From the NCBI RefSeq assembly GCF_900094565.1, contig NZ_FMAF01000001.1, positions 186,001-250,000 on the forward strand: a DNA stretch of 64,000 nt, read 5' to 3'. The position numbers and the translations under genes are program-made. Numbering within the stretch: the stretch's first letter is position 1; each line of letters starts with the position of its first letter. The notes beneath the pieces are model-generated. The model did not search any database. It was not told where the DNA came from and saw only the letters and a list, made by a program, of their open reading frames with translations. Shown here one piece after another: positions 44,297 to 53,183 of this stretch. Source of the stretch: Martinezella lusitana (GTDB lineage Bacteria > Pseudomonadota > Alphaproteobacteria > Rhizobiales > Rhizobiaceae).

Positions 44297-45211
44297 ATGA
44301 AGGCCAAACTTGGCATGTCGCCCATCGCGTGGTGGAACGACGATCTTCCGGAGCTGAGCGACGACGTATCTCTCGAAGAATGCCTGCGCCAGTCACGCGG
44401 TGCTGGCTTCACCGGCATGGAACAGGGTCGGCGTTTCCCGAGCAATCCTGAGGAGATGCTGCCGATCCTGCGCGCCGCCGACGTGACGCTCTGCGGCGGC
44501 TGGTTTTCGGGCACGCTGGTCAACGAGGAACTTGCCGCCAACAAGGACCGCATCGCTCCGATGATCGCGCTGTTCAAGGCGGTCAACGCACCCTGCATCG
44601 TCTATGGCGAAGTCGGCCGCTCCATCCAGGGCGACCGCTCCAAGCCGCTCGCCACCAAGCCGCGCCTTTCGGATGACGAGATGAGGGCCTATGCGCGCCG
44701 CGTGACCGAATTCGGCGAATGGTGCGCCGAGCAGGGCATGCCGCTCTCCTATCACCATCACATGGGCGCAGTCGTCGAAACCGAGCCGGAACTCGACGCC
44801 TTCATGCGCTATTCCGGCGAAGGCATCCCGCTTCTGCTTGATGCGGGTCACCTCGCTTTTGCCGGCGGCGACGTCCTGCGCGCCATCGACAACCACCACG
44901 CCCGCATCAACCATGTCCACGTCAAGGATATCCGCAAGCCTGTCGTGGATGGGCTGGATCGCAGCAGGCAGTCCTTCCTGGATGCTGTCGCGCTCGGTGC
45001 GTTCACGGTGCCGGGCGACGGCTCGCTCGATTTCGGCGCCATCGTCAAGCGCTTCGCCGATTACGGCTATGAAGGCTGGTTCGTCGTCGAGGCCGAACAG
45101 GACCCGCGCAAGGCTCCGCCGCAGAAAATGGCCGAGATCGGCCATGCCGAATTGATGCGCGTCATGACGGCCGCAGGTTATACGGTGGAAACCGAGGGTT
45201 TCCCCAAGTAA
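44297..45211 (+). CDS. iolE: inosose dehydratase
   Basis: 304 aa. IolE removes water from scyllo-inosose, the step before IolD. Xylose-isomerase-like TIM barrel: MSPIAWWNDDLPEL at the N terminus, LSYHHHMGAVVET and LLLDAGHLAFAGGD as metal-ligand strands, INHVHVKDIR, and WFVVEAEQDPRKA at the end. AAGGAGA 6 nt upstream fixes the ATG at 44297. It lies 67 bp after iolD; that gap contains a GGAGGAGC-N8-GCTCCTCC hairpin-like sequence without a U-tract. Confidence 0.95.
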   Translation: MKAKLGMSPIAWWNDDLPELSDDVSLEECLRQSRGAGFTGMEQGRRFPSNPEEMLPILRAADVTLCGGWFSGTLVNEELAANKDRIAPMIALFKAVNAPCIVYGEVGRSIQGDRSKPLATKPRLSDDEMRAYARRVTEFGEWCAEQGMPLSYHHHMGAVVETEPELDAFMRYSGEGIPLLLDAGHLAFAGGDVLRAIDNHHARINHVHVKDIRKPVVDGLDRSRQSFLDAVALGAFTVPGDGSLDFGAIVKRFADYGYEGWFVVEAEQDPRKAPPQKMAEIGHAELMRVMTAAGYTVETEGFPK

Positions 45212-45227
45212 GTAAGGAAGAACGCCC

Positions 45228-46025
45228 ATGCCAAATCTCAAGGTCAAACCTGATGGCTCCCATGGCCGCGTCACCCATGTCACGCCGGAAAGCGCCGGCT
45301 GGACCTATGTCGGCTTCGATCTCCATCGCTTGAAGCCGGGCGAAACGGCCTCGGCGGAAACCGGCGATCGCGAAGTCTGCCTCGTCTGGGTCAGCGGCAA
45401 GGGAAGCGCCAAGGCGGGCGCGAAGGATTTCGGCGTGCTCGGCGGCCGTATGAGCCCGTTCGAGGGCGCGCCCCATGCACTTTACATTCCGGCCGGCTCG
45501 AGCTGGTCGGTCACGGCCGAAACCGAGCTGGAACTTGCCGTCTGCTCGGCTCCGGGCGGCGGCTCCTATGAGGCGCGCGCCATCCCGCCGGGTACGCACC
45601 CCGCGCTGACACGCGGCAAGGGCACCAACGTTCGCCATGTCAACAACATCATGCCGGAAGACGACGGCGCGGCGCATTCGCTGCTTGTCGTGGAAGTGAT
45701 CACGCCAGGCGGCCATACCTCGTCCTATCCTCCCCACAAGCACGACCAGGACAATCTCCCGAACGAAAGCTTCCTCGAGGAGACCTATTACCACCGCCTC
45801 AACCCGCCGCAGGGGTTCGGTTTCCAGCGCGTCTATACCGACGACCGATCGCTGGACGAGGTGATGGTGCTGGAGGACGGCGACGTGACGCTGGTGCCGA
45901 AGGGATACCATCCCTGCGCCGCGTGCCATGGCTATGATCTCTACTATCTCAACGTCATGGCTGGTCCGAAGCGCATCTGGAAATTCTACAACGCGCCGGA
46001 ACACGAATGGCTGCTCAAGGCCTAA
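45228..46025 (+). CDS. iolB: 5-deoxy-glucuronate isomerase
   Basis: 265 aa double cupin of the KduI/IolB family; isomerises 5-deoxy-D-glucuronate to 2-deoxy-5-keto-gluconate, the IolC substrate. Metal-binding cupin residues are in SSYPPHKHDQDN and LEETYYHRLNPPQGF, with a late His in GYHPCAA. 16 bp after iolE; last gene of the operon, followed by a terminator. iolA and the inositol 2-dehydrogenase gene idhA are not in the window, so the pathway must be completed from elsewhere. Confidence 0.95.
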   Translation: MPNLKVKPDGSHGRVTHVTPESAGWTYVGFDLHRLKPGETASAETGDREVCLVWVSGKGSAKAGAKDFGVLGGRMSPFEGAPHALYIPAGSSWSVTAETELELAVCSAPGGGSYEARAIPPGTHPALTRGKGTNVRHVNNIMPEDDGAAHSLLVVEVITPGGHTSSYPPHKHDQDNLPNESFLEETYYHRLNPPQGFGFQRVYTDDRSLDEVMVLEDGDVTLVPKGYHPCAACHGYDLYYLNVMAGPKRIWKFYNAPEHEWLLKA

Positions 46026-46040
46026 CTGGCCTTCAAAAGG

Positions 46041-46074
46041 AAAGGCCGCGCCTCGACAGCGCGGCCTTTCTGTT
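46041..46074 (+). terminator. bidirectional terminator between iolB and the MATE gene
   Basis: Perfect 11-bp stem AAAGGCCGCGC / GCGCGGCCTTT (46041-46051, 46059-46069) with a 7-nt loop. It is followed by CTGTTT on the plus strand and by CCTTTT on the minus strand. It serves both convergent genes. Confidence 0.75.
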
Positions 46075-47442
46075 TCATGCCGGCAACAGGCCGTAGCGCC
46101 AGCCCCGGTTTCTGGCGTTGCGCGACAGCACGAGCCAGATGAGCAGGATCATTCCCGCCTCGGCAAAGACCGGTGTCATCCAGATCCCGCCTTCGCCGAA
46201 GAAGAGCGGCAAAAGAAATGTCAGCGGCAGCGTGAACAGATAGGGCCGCGACAAGCCGAAGATCGCGCCGCGTTTCGCATCGCCGACCGACTGGAAATAG
46301 GATGATAGAATGATCGCCTGGCCGAAGAGGAAGTAGGCGCCGATCGTCCATGGCAGAATACGGCCAACTTCCGCGACGATCAGCGGATCCGCGACGAAGA
46401 TCGCCCCCAGATGTCCCGCCAGCATTTCGACGATCAGTTCCACCATGGCGCAATAGATCAGAGCCGAGGCCATCGCGATCAGCACGCTGCGGCCGACGCG
46501 GGCCGGAAGTGCCGCGCCATGATTGTGGCCCGATACGGTCTGCAGCGCGATGCTGAGGCCGAGAAGCGGCAGATAGGCGAAAGTCATCACCCTCGTCACG
46601 ATCCCATAGGCGCCAACGGTCGAGACGTAGTCGCCCTCGTGCCAGATCGACAGGTTGAAGAGGATTGCCGCCGAGCTCAACGAGATACCGATGAAGCCGA
46701 GGCTCATCGGCGCGCCGAACGCGAAGATGCCGCGCCATTCGCGCAGGTGCAGCTTCATGTCGACCGCGAGCGCACCGGGACGACGCAGGCGATATACGAG
46801 AATGATCGCCAGGCAGATGAATTGCGCGAGGATCGAACCGCCGGCCGAGCCGACGACACCCCAATGGGCCACGGCCATCAGCAGCCAGTTGGCGAAGATA
46901 TTGAGCAGGGTCGAGGCAAGCGTCACCAGCGTCATGAAGCCGAGCCTCCCCTCGCAACGCAGTGCATCGACATGCAGCGACAAAAAGAAGCTGATCGGCG
47001 CGAAGGCGACCATGACGCCCATGAAGGCTTCGGCATTGGCGGCAACCGCTGCATTTCCTGCCGCCGCCATGACAATGAGCTGTCGGCCCGCCGCCCAATA
47101 GACGATGTTGATGAGGATCACGACGGCGATCGCCAGCGCATGGGCGCCGGTGAACACACTCCTTGCCCCGACACGATCCCCGGCCCCGAGGCGGCGCGCG
47201 AGAATGCTCGCCATGCCGTTCGAGACCAGCGATTGCAGCGCAATGAGCAACATCAAGGCGGGAAAGATGAGACTGACCGCAGACAGCGCGGCGGCGCCGA
47301 CATAGACGCCGAGGAAATAGGCGTCGACCACGGCAAAAAGGCCGCTGACTGTCGTGATGACGACGATCGGCGCAGCGGTTTTGGCAAAAACGCCGGGCAG
47401 CCAGCCGGTGAGGAACATGTTGGTTTCGGAATGACGTGTCAT
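46075..47442 (-). CDS. MATE family efflux transporter
   Basis: 455 aa with about 12 hydrophobic helices in two related halves, the multidrug/toxin extrusion layout. MATE proteins export cationic drugs or metabolites against Na+ or H+ gradients. Family-type strings: AAPIVVITTVSGLFAVVDAYFLG in helix 1-2 and GAAALSAVSLIFP. The start is at 47442 (MTRHSETNMF); the frame extends upstream into the next gene region without a protein-like pattern. The substrate is unknown. Confidence 0.88.
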   Translation of the reverse strand: MTRHSETNMFLTGWLPGVFAKTAAPIVVITTVSGLFAVVDAYFLGVYVGAAALSAVSLIFPALMLLIALQSLVSNGMASILARRLGAGDRVGARSVFTGAHALAIAVVILINIVYWAAGRQLIVMAAAGNAAVAANAEAFMGVMVAFAPISFFLSLHVDALRCEGRLGFMTLVTLASTLLNIFANWLLMAVAHWGVVGSAGGSILAQFICLAIILVYRLRRPGALAVDMKLHLREWRGIFAFGAPMSLGFIGISLSSAAILFNLSIWHEGDYVSTVGAYGIVTRVMTFAYLPLLGLSIALQTVSGHNHGAALPARVGRSVLIAMASALIYCAMVELIVEMLAGHLGAIFVADPLIVAEVGRILPWTIGAYFLFGQAIILSSYFQSVGDAKRGAIFGLSRPYLFTLPLTFLLPLFFGEGGIWMTPVFAEAGMILLIWLVLSRNARNRGWRYGLLPA

Positions 47443-47506
47443 GTGAAGATCCAGGCGGAGCCGCTTGCGAAAGGCGAAGCTCGAGATTCGTTGATGACGG
47501 GATAAA

Positions 47507-47944
47507 TCAGATGTCGAGCACCAGATGCGGCACGCCGTTCGACGTCTTGCGCGGCGAGATACCATCGGCGTCGACCTGAGCGTTGATGCGCTGCCGGAAG
47601 GCCGAAAAGCTCTCGAAGGCGACCACGTCAACCGGCTCGTCGAAGTGAATGGTGATCTTGTAAAGCCCGCCGGACTTCGCTGATAGTGCCAGAACCTTGC
47701 CGGTGAAGGCTTGGTTCAGATAGCGGCCGCGAACGGCAGCGCCGACCGCGAAGGGCGCATCGGGCCTGTCATTCGGTTTGGCCGCGAGTGCTGAGAGCGT
47801 GTTCCAGTCTCGCAGGCCATATTGCTTGGCGATGAGCTCCAGCGCGGCGCTATGGCTCATGTCATCGCCGCGCTCAGCCATGGCCTGACGCAAACGCCGG
47901 GCCTGCACCTTTAATTCATCTATGGACGGATAGGTCGTCGTCAT
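47507..47944 (-). CDS. glyoxalase-superfamily-related protein
   Basis: 145 aa. The N-terminal helical part (SIDELKVQARRLRQAMAERGD, SHSAALELIAKQYGLRDWNTLSA) is the pattern annotated as glyoxalase-superfamily (Glyoxalase_8-like) in many proteobacteria. The C-terminal half (about 65-145) is beta-rich (VGAAVRGRYLNQAFTGKVL, YKITIHFDEPVDVVAF). No metal-ligand set of a true glyoxalase I can be picked out, so enzyme activity is doubtful. ATG 47944 follows AAAGG. Confidence 0.6.
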   Translation of the reverse strand: MTTTYPSIDELKVQARRLRQAMAERGDDMSHSAALELIAKQYGLRDWNTLSALAAKPNDRPDAPFAVGAAVRGRYLNQAFTGKVLALSAKSGGLYKITIHFDEPVDVVAFESFSAFRQRINAQVDADGISPRKTSNGVPHLVLDI

Positions 47945-48259
47945 GAGGTCAGCCTTTGCTAAGGCACGCATTTACGACCGTGGAACGGGGCTCGCATTAC
48001 CGTCAGTCAGCATGCCCTATGTGGCTGTGACCAAAACTGCGAGGACTTCACCTTGGATTTTCATCCGCGAGCGGCAGGCGCCTCGAACCGACAATCCGTA
48101 TGATCGAAGCCAATGTTCCTGTCAAGCTGCATCCAAATCGGCACAAAAGGCGAACCCGTTAAAATTCTACCAATGCAATTGACGCTTCCGCAAAACCTCC
48201 GTGCAAGGTTCATGGTGTAACCGAGATGAATTCGGTCTGCTCTTCAACAGGGAATGACA
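47945..48259. other. gene-free intergenic region
   Basis: 315 bp between divergent genes (glyoxalase-like minus, PilZ plus). Short frames only; no recognised site. Confidence 0.35.
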
Positions 48260-48646
48260 ATGCTTCGCGCAACGCATCTGGCGAAAGTCAAATCCGAAGT
48301 CTACGAACGGAGTTGGGAACGGTTCTTTGTCCAGAGGCCGGCGCGTCTCGTGGCGGTACGTCCCTGTCTCACCGGTATTTCCATGCGCAGCGCCGAGATC
48401 GTCGACATCTCGCGCGGCGGCGCCAGCTTCGTCGTCGCCACGACCGTCGGGCTGCCGAGCCATTACTACCTGAACATTCTCGGCCTCGCCTATCGCATCG
48501 CCTGCGCCGAAACGAGCCGCAACGGCAACCGCATCCATGTCCGCTTCATCAACCTGATCGAGCCGGAGACATTGCGCCGCGTCGTTCGCGCCGATTTCAT
48601 GATCGGCAATACCGAAGCGCTCGCCGCGCGCGGCAGGAGACGATAG
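48260..48646 (+). CDS. PilZ domain protein
   Basis: 128 aa, one domain. The PilZ c-di-GMP-binding elements are approximately present: an Arg-rich QRPARLVAVRP segment (RxxxR-like) and the strand motif EIVDISRGGASF (D-x-S-x-G-G). Predicted cytosolic c-di-GMP receptor or a degenerate PilZ. AGGGA lies 7 nt before the ATG at 48260, better than the overlapping site for the ATG at 48254. Confidence 0.75.
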   Translation: MLRATHLAKVKSEVYERSWERFFVQRPARLVAVRPCLTGISMRSAEIVDISRGGASFVVATTVGLPSHYYLNILGLAYRIACAETSRNGNRIHVRFINLIEPETLRRVVRADFMIGNTEALAARGRRR

Positions 48647-48737
48647 GCGCAGATCCCGCAGCTTTCCGCTCTTGCAACGGCACGCCAAGCGCCTATTCTG
48701 CCGCACCTTGCAACAGAATTCGGGAAAACAAGCCAGC

Positions 48738-49850
48738 ATGTCCGCCTTTTCGCGCTTCACGCCGCTGATCAGCGCCCTTCCCTCCACCGTGCCTTTCGTC
48801 GGCCCCGAAGCGCTGGAGCGTCAGCGCGGGCTGACGGTCAAAGCCCGCATCGGCGCCAATGAAAACGGCTTCGGCCCCGCGCCCTCGGTCATCGCAGCCA
48901 TGCGCGAGCAGGCCGGCGACATCTGGATGTACAATGATCCGGAAAATTTTGCGCTGAAGCAGGCGCTCGCCGCGCATCTCGGCGTCCAGTTCGCCAATAT
49001 CGCCGTCGGCGAAGGCATCGACAGCCTGCTTGGGCTCATCGCGCGCATGGTCATCGAGCCGGGCACGCCTGTCGTCACCTCGCTCGGTGGCTACCCTACC
49101 TTCAATTTCCACGTCTCGGGCTTCGGCGGCCGCCTGGTGACCGTGCCTTATGTCGACGATCGCGAAGATCTGGATGGGCTGCTCGAAGCGGTCAGACGCG
49201 AGAATGCGCCTCTGGTCTATTTCGCCAATCCGGACAATCCGATGGGAAGCTGGTGGGATGCCGACAAGGTCGTCGCATTCGCCCGCGCGCTGCCGGAAAA
49301 CTGCCTGCTCATCCTCGATGAAGCTTACAGCGAGACGGGACCAGCGAGCTCCCTGCCGGCGATCTCGACGTTGATCGATTTGCCGAACGTGCTGCGCACC
49401 CGCACATTCTCCAAGGCTTATGGTCTTGCCGGAGCCCGCGTCGGCTATGCCATCGGCGTGCCCGAGACGGTGCTGACCTTCGACAAGATCCGCAATCATT
49501 TCGGCATGAACCGGCTGGCGACAGTGGCAGCGCTCGCCGCACTGAAGGATCAGGCCCATCTCGCCGAGGTCGTCCACAAGATCCAGGCGGCTCGTGAGCA
49601 GATCGGTGCGATCGCGCGGGACAACGGACTCCTGCCGCTTGCCTCCGCTACCAATTTCGTCGCCATCGACTGTGGTCGCGACGGTGTCTACGCCCGCGCC
49701 ATCGTCGATGGGCTGATCCAGCACGGTGTTTTCATCCGCATGCCGGGTGTCGCGCCGCTCAACCGCTGCATCCGCATCAGTGTCGGACCCGCCCGAGATC
49801 TGGATCTGCTGGCCGAAGCGCTGCCTAAGGTGCTGAAGGCGATCGGTTGA
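48738..49850 (+). CDS. PLP-dependent aminotransferase, HisC-like
   Basis: 370 aa fold-type I class I/II aminotransferase. The PLP-binding Lys is in TRTFSKAYGLAGARVGY, the aspartate pairing with the pyridine N in LILDEAYSE, and substrate elements in ANENGFGP and NPDNPMGSW. Closest in type to histidinol-phosphate aminotransferases. It is outside any histidine operon, so it may serve another amino acid (aromatic, for example). A frame extension to 48672 lacks protein pattern. A terminator follows its stop. Confidence 0.85.
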   Translation: MSAFSRFTPLISALPSTVPFVGPEALERQRGLTVKARIGANENGFGPAPSVIAAMREQAGDIWMYNDPENFALKQALAAHLGVQFANIAVGEGIDSLLGLIARMVIEPGTPVVTSLGGYPTFNFHVSGFGGRLVTVPYVDDREDLDGLLEAVRRENAPLVYFANPDNPMGSWWDADKVVAFARALPENCLLILDEAYSETGPASSLPAISTLIDLPNVLRTRTFSKAYGLAGARVGYAIGVPETVLTFDKIRNHFGMNRLATVAALAALKDQAHLAEVVHKIQAAREQIGAIARDNGLLPLASATNFVAIDCGRDGVYARAIVDGLIQHGVFIRMPGVAPLNRCIRISVGPARDLDLLAEALPKVLKAIG

Positions 49851-49863
49851 ATCTCAAACGACG

Positions 49864-49900
49864 AAACCGCGCCGGCCTTGTTCCGGCCGGTCGCGGTTTT
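49864..49900 (+). terminator. rho-independent terminator after the aminotransferase gene
   Basis: A long stem AAACCGCG-CCGGCC with GGCCGG-T-CGCGGTTT (one bulged T), loop TTGTTCC, ending in TTTT. It starts 14 bp after the stop codon. Confidence 0.65.
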
Positions 49901-49983
49901 CGATATTTCGGCGGTTCGCCTCTCCGTCGTCCGCCAACATCCCCTCTTTCGAGGTCAGTACGTCGTATTCTTTGTGGCGCGCT

Positions 49984-50247
49984 TCAGTGCGTGGTCATCC
50001 ACTCGCGGGCGGCGCGGAGCGCTGCAGCGAGCTGCATCTTGGTCAAAGTCGCGGCGACGTCGGCACGAAGCTCGGCGGCCCGCGCGCTGCCACGGATGGC
50101 CGCGATATTCAACCATTTATGGGCGGCCACGAGATCTGCGGTGCAGCCCCTGCCGGTCGCGTAGTTCACGCCCAGCTCGCAAAGGGCATCGGCGCTGTTG
50201 CCACCCATCATGGCCATTTCAGACATCGGTGTTTCGAAGCGTGCCAT
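49984..50247 (-). CDS. Sel1-like repeat protein (87 aa)
   Basis: The segment ADALCELGVNYATGRGCTADLVAAHKWLNIAAIRGSARA is one Sel1/TPR-like repeat (A-x3-LG-x2-Y-x2-G...D...A-x2-W-x3-AA). The rest is a helical tail ending REWMTTH. No signal peptide. A single repeat is too short for a scaffold; such short Sel1 proteins are common in rhizobia with no assigned role. ATG at 50247. Confidence 0.7.
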   Translation of the reverse strand: MARFETPMSEMAMMGGNSADALCELGVNYATGRGCTADLVAAHKWLNIAAIRGSARAAELRADVAATLTKMQLAAALRAAREWMTTH

Positions 50248-50711
50248 CGGTTTTATCCCTGTTTTACTTCTGTTCGTACTTGCCCTGTTTTTCCGTTAGG
50301 ACCTTGCCGTCGTTCGCGGCTTTCCGGTCCTTCCGGCCGGCGGGTTTGCCCCGCTCGTTTGATGGCCTCACTATCGCAGACGGCTTTCAAAAAACGGCTA
50401 AAATGCATGCTTAATTCGATGCAAACAAAGTACAAATGCTTGGTAAACTTGGGATTTTGTTAAACATCGCTTGCCTTGCAAATTAAGGACTTTTGAGCGA
50501 ATTTTACGTTTTGTTAGGATCTGGATTTAAACCCTTCGTTCACCACGAAATGAGCTGTAGTCATCGGAAACAGTATTTTTCGACAGGACGCTGGAGGCCG
50601 CATAACGGGAATTTGCGCTTGGAAACCATATTTATCTTTACGTTCGCGTTAGATAATCTTGGCGTATTTCCGGTCGCAGGGCCGGACGGTACCCTGGGGA
50701 GGAACAACAAA
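50248..50711. other. AT-rich gene-free region
   Basis: 464 bp between divergent genes. The stretch 50390-50680 is much AT-richer than its surroundings. In-frame extension of the DUF2147 gene into it (from 50493) does not look like protein. It presumably contains both promoters; no specific site is recognised. Confidence 0.4.
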
Positions 50712-51050
50712 ATGATCCGTGTAACCATTCTTGCCGCGGCGCTGCTCGTCAGCGCAAGCGCAGCCTTCGCTGACGAGCCGATCGTGGGCAACTGGAAGAC
50801 CGTGGAAGGCGATACCGCCGCCATCACACCTTGCGCAGACAGCTATTGCGTGACGCTGAAAACAGGCAAATATGCCGGCCGGCAGATCGGCAAGATGCAG
50901 GGCAAGGACGGCAGCTATACGGGCGAACTCACCGACCCTTCCGAGGACAAGACCTATAGCGGCTCCGGCTCCGTCAGTGGCAATACCGTCAGGATGAAGG
51001 GCTGCGTCCTGAAAATCTTCTGCAAGTCGCAGACCTGGACGAGGCTCTAG
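50712..51050 (+). CDS. DUF2147-like small secreted protein
   Basis: 112 aa. Signal peptide MIRVTILAAALLVSASAAFA cut before DEPI. The mature domain begins VGNWKTVEGDTAAITPC and contains KYAGRQIGKM and SGSGSVSGNTVRMKGCVLKIFCKSQTW, a DUF2147-type beta-barrel related to lipocalins. Four cysteines could form two periplasmic disulfides. GGGGAGGAACAACAAA precedes the ATG. Its stop codon lies inside the start of repeat copy B. Confidence 0.75.
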   Translation: MIRVTILAAALLVSASAAFADEPIVGNWKTVEGDTAAITPCADSYCVTLKTGKYAGRQIGKMQGKDGSYTGELTDPSEDKTYSGSGSVSGNTVRMKGCVLKIFCKSQTWTRL

Positions 51051-51139
51051 AGCAATTCCAGGAAAAGTGCGAAGCGGTTTTCCGTCCGGGATTGCGCAAA
51101 AACAACATCATGGAGCGGTGGGGCGATTCCGTGAAACGC
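51047..51139 (+). repeat. rhizobial intergenic repeat, copy B (RIME-like)
   Basis: 93 bp starting at the DUF2147 stop codon: TAGAGCAATTCCAGGAAAAG, then GAAGCGGTTTTCC, ATTGCGCAAAAACAA, GGAGCGGTGGGGCGATTCCG and GTGAAACGC. It is the inverted counterpart of 15522-15613. The end of the preceding gene coincides with its edge. Confidence 0.7.
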
Positions 51140-51351
51140 GTAACCGCTCTAAGGAGCGCACCGTCCGAAAAATGCGTGATCCTGTGCGCCTGCCCGCGAC
51201 CCTTCGGGCAGGCCTCATTAGGCGCGGCATGCAAATCGACAATCAAGTCCGGTAAGATTCATGAACGCTGGATGAACCGGTATCTCAGCACCTGTTCAGC
51301 CTGACCATGGCAAAACAGTGTCCAGTATAGGGCACGGGTAGGGTCAGGAAC

Positions 51352-51528
51352 ATGGACTCGTTTATCATGGCACGGCGTTTTGTCATCGTTATGCTGTTTG
51401 CAGCCGTCTTCGCATTCAGCTTCTCTGTTGCGGTCGAACACGCCGGCCGCAGCGGCGCGCAATCGCATTTCGGGGCAAGCTTCACCTGCCTGCAAACCGG
51501 CGCGCCTTATTGCACGACCGTGCAATAA
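51352..51528 (+). CDS. small membrane or secreted peptide (58 aa)
   Basis: ATG at 51352, TAA at 51526-51528. The product has a short basic start (MDSFIMARR), one hydrophobic stretch (FVIVMLFAAVFAFSFSVAV) and a small hydrophilic tail (EHAGRSGAQSHFG) ending with two cysteines in FTCLQTGAPYCTT. This looks like an exported or membrane-anchored peptide with one possible disulfide. AGGA lies 4 nt before the ATG; an ATG at 51367 is an alternative. No family is recognised. Confidence 0.55.
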   Translation: MDSFIMARRFVIVMLFAAVFAFSFSVAVEHAGRSGAQSHFGASFTCLQTGAPYCTTVQ

Positions 51529-51619
51529 GGAAACATCTCTCCATCCCGGATGGCTGGGCTGGAGGCACGATTGCAAGAAAATAGCTGCGAAAATCCAGAG
51601 CCGTCTCTTTCAACGTCGT

Positions 51620-51647
51620 TTGCTTGTTAACAACGACACTCTATAAT
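51620..51647 (+). promoter_or_regulatory. sigma70-type promoter of amn, possibly leaderless
   Basis: TTGCTT (51620-51625), 16 nt, TATAAT (51642-51647). The -10 box ends 5 nt before the amn ATG at 51653, where transcription would begin at or next to the start codon; no Shine-Dalgarno is present. Confidence 0.45.
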
Positions 51648-51652
51648 GGCTC

Positions 51653-53155
51653 ATGAGCAACAGAATCTCTCCTTTTTCACCCCTCGACATCTCCTCCCCC
51701 AGCCCGGTCCAGCCCCGGACCTTCGATGATTCGGCCAAGGCCGTCGACGCGCTGACGGAGCTTTACGATCGCAATACCGCCTTCCTGATCGCCAGTTTCA
51801 CCGAGTTGGCCAAGGGTGCGCCGATCACGGCGCGCTACCGCGCCTTCTACCCGCAGGTCAGTATCGAAACGACGAGCTTCGGCCATGTCGACTCGCGTCT
51901 TTCCTATGGTCACGTCACCGCGCCGGGCGTCTACACGGCCACCATCACGCGTCCGCAACTGTTTCGCCATTATCTGAAAGAGCAGCTGACGCTCTTGATG
52001 CGCAGCCACAATGTACCGGTGGTCGTGTCCGAATCGTCGACGCCCATTCCGCTGCATTTCGCTTTTGGCGAAGGCGCGCATGTCGAGGCCTCCGCTGCGG
52101 CTTTCGAGGATATTCCGCTGCGCGACCTCTTCGATACGCCGGATCTGAACACGACGGACGACGAGATCGCCAACGGCGAATATATCCCGCCTCCGGGAGA
52201 GCCCTCGCCGCTCGCACCGTTTACCGCGCAACGTATCGACTATTCGCTGGCCCGCCTCTCGCATTATACCGCGACGAGCGCCGCGCATTTCCAGAATTTT
52301 GTGCTGTTCACGAACTATCAGTTTTATATCGACGAATTCTGCAAATGGGCGCGGGATCTGATGGCCAGCGGCGGAGACGGCTACACCGAGTTCGTAGAAC
52401 CCGGCAATATCGTCACCAAGGCCGGCTCCAGCCGGCCCGAGGGCGATGTGACGTCGCCGCGCCTGCCGCAAATGCCGGCCTACCATCTGAAGAAGAAGGG
52501 GCATGCCGGCATCACCATGATCAATATCGGTGTCGGCCCGTCCAACGCCAAGACGATCACGGACCACGTCGCCGTGCTGCGCCCGCATGCATGGCTGATG
52601 CTCGGCCATTGCGCCGGCCTGCGCAACAGCCAGCGGCTCGGCGACTATGTGCTCGCACACGCCTATATGCGCGAAGACCATGTTCTGGACGACGATCTGC
52701 CGGTCTGGGTGCCGATCCCGGCGCTCGCCGAAGTGCAGGTGGCGCTGGAGGCGGCCGTCGCCGAAATCACCGGTTTCGAGGGCTTCGAGCTGAAGCGCAT
52801 CATGCGCACCGGCACAGTCGGCACGATCGATAACCGCAATTGGGAACTGCGCGATCAGGCAGGCCCGGTCAAGCGCCTGTCGCAGGCCCGCGCCGTGGCG
52901 TTGGACATGGAGTCCGCGACCATCGCCGCCAACGGCTTCCGCTTCCGCGTTCCCTACGGCACGCTCCTCTGCGTCTCCGACAAGCCGCTGCATGGCGAAC
53001 TGAAGCTGCCGGGCATGGCGACCGCCTTCTATCGCACCCAGGTGAACCAGCATCTGCAGATCGGCATCCGCGCCATTCAGAAACTGGCCGAAATGCCGCC
53101 GGAAAAGCTGCACTCGCGCAAGCTGCGCAGCTTCTTCGAAACGGCGTTTCAATAA
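51653..53155 (+). CDS. amn: AMP nucleosidase
   Basis: 500 aa. Hydrolyses AMP to adenine and ribose 5-phosphate, regulating adenylate pools. The N-terminal AMP-nucleosidase-specific domain (about 25-190; RYRAFYPQVSIET, FGHVDSRLSYGHV) is followed by a nucleoside-phosphorylase-like catalytic domain with MINIGVGPSNAKTITDH, LMLGHCAGLRNSQRLGDYVL and the late VALDMESATIAANG. Length matches the Gram-negative enzyme. There is no Shine-Dalgarno and a TATAAT lies just upstream, so the mRNA may be leaderless. Confidence 0.93.
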   Translation: MSNRISPFSPLDISSPSPVQPRTFDDSAKAVDALTELYDRNTAFLIASFTELAKGAPITARYRAFYPQVSIETTSFGHVDSRLSYGHVTAPGVYTATITRPQLFRHYLKEQLTLLMRSHNVPVVVSESSTPIPLHFAFGEGAHVEASAAAFEDIPLRDLFDTPDLNTTDDEIANGEYIPPPGEPSPLAPFTAQRIDYSLARLSHYTATSAAHFQNFVLFTNYQFYIDEFCKWARDLMASGGDGYTEFVEPGNIVTKAGSSRPEGDVTSPRLPQMPAYHLKKKGHAGITMINIGVGPSNAKTITDHVAVLRPHAWLMLGHCAGLRNSQRLGDYVLAHAYMREDHVLDDDLPVWVPIPALAEVQVALEAAVAEITGFEGFELKRIMRTGTVGTIDNRNWELRDQAGPVKRLSQARAVALDMESATIAANGFRFRVPYGTLLCVSDKPLHGELKLPGMATAFYRTQVNQHLQIGIRAIQKLAEMPPEKLHSRKLRSFFETAFQ

Positions 53156-53183
53156 GCCGGGCCAATAGGCTGGGGCTCTCCCC

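Noticed and set aside
43108..44598. 496-codon minus-strand frame across iolD and iolE
   Set aside because: Antisense to two well-identified enzymes.
51677..53152. 491-codon open frame opposite amn
   Set aside because: Shadow of AMP nucleosidase; no start signal or family pattern.
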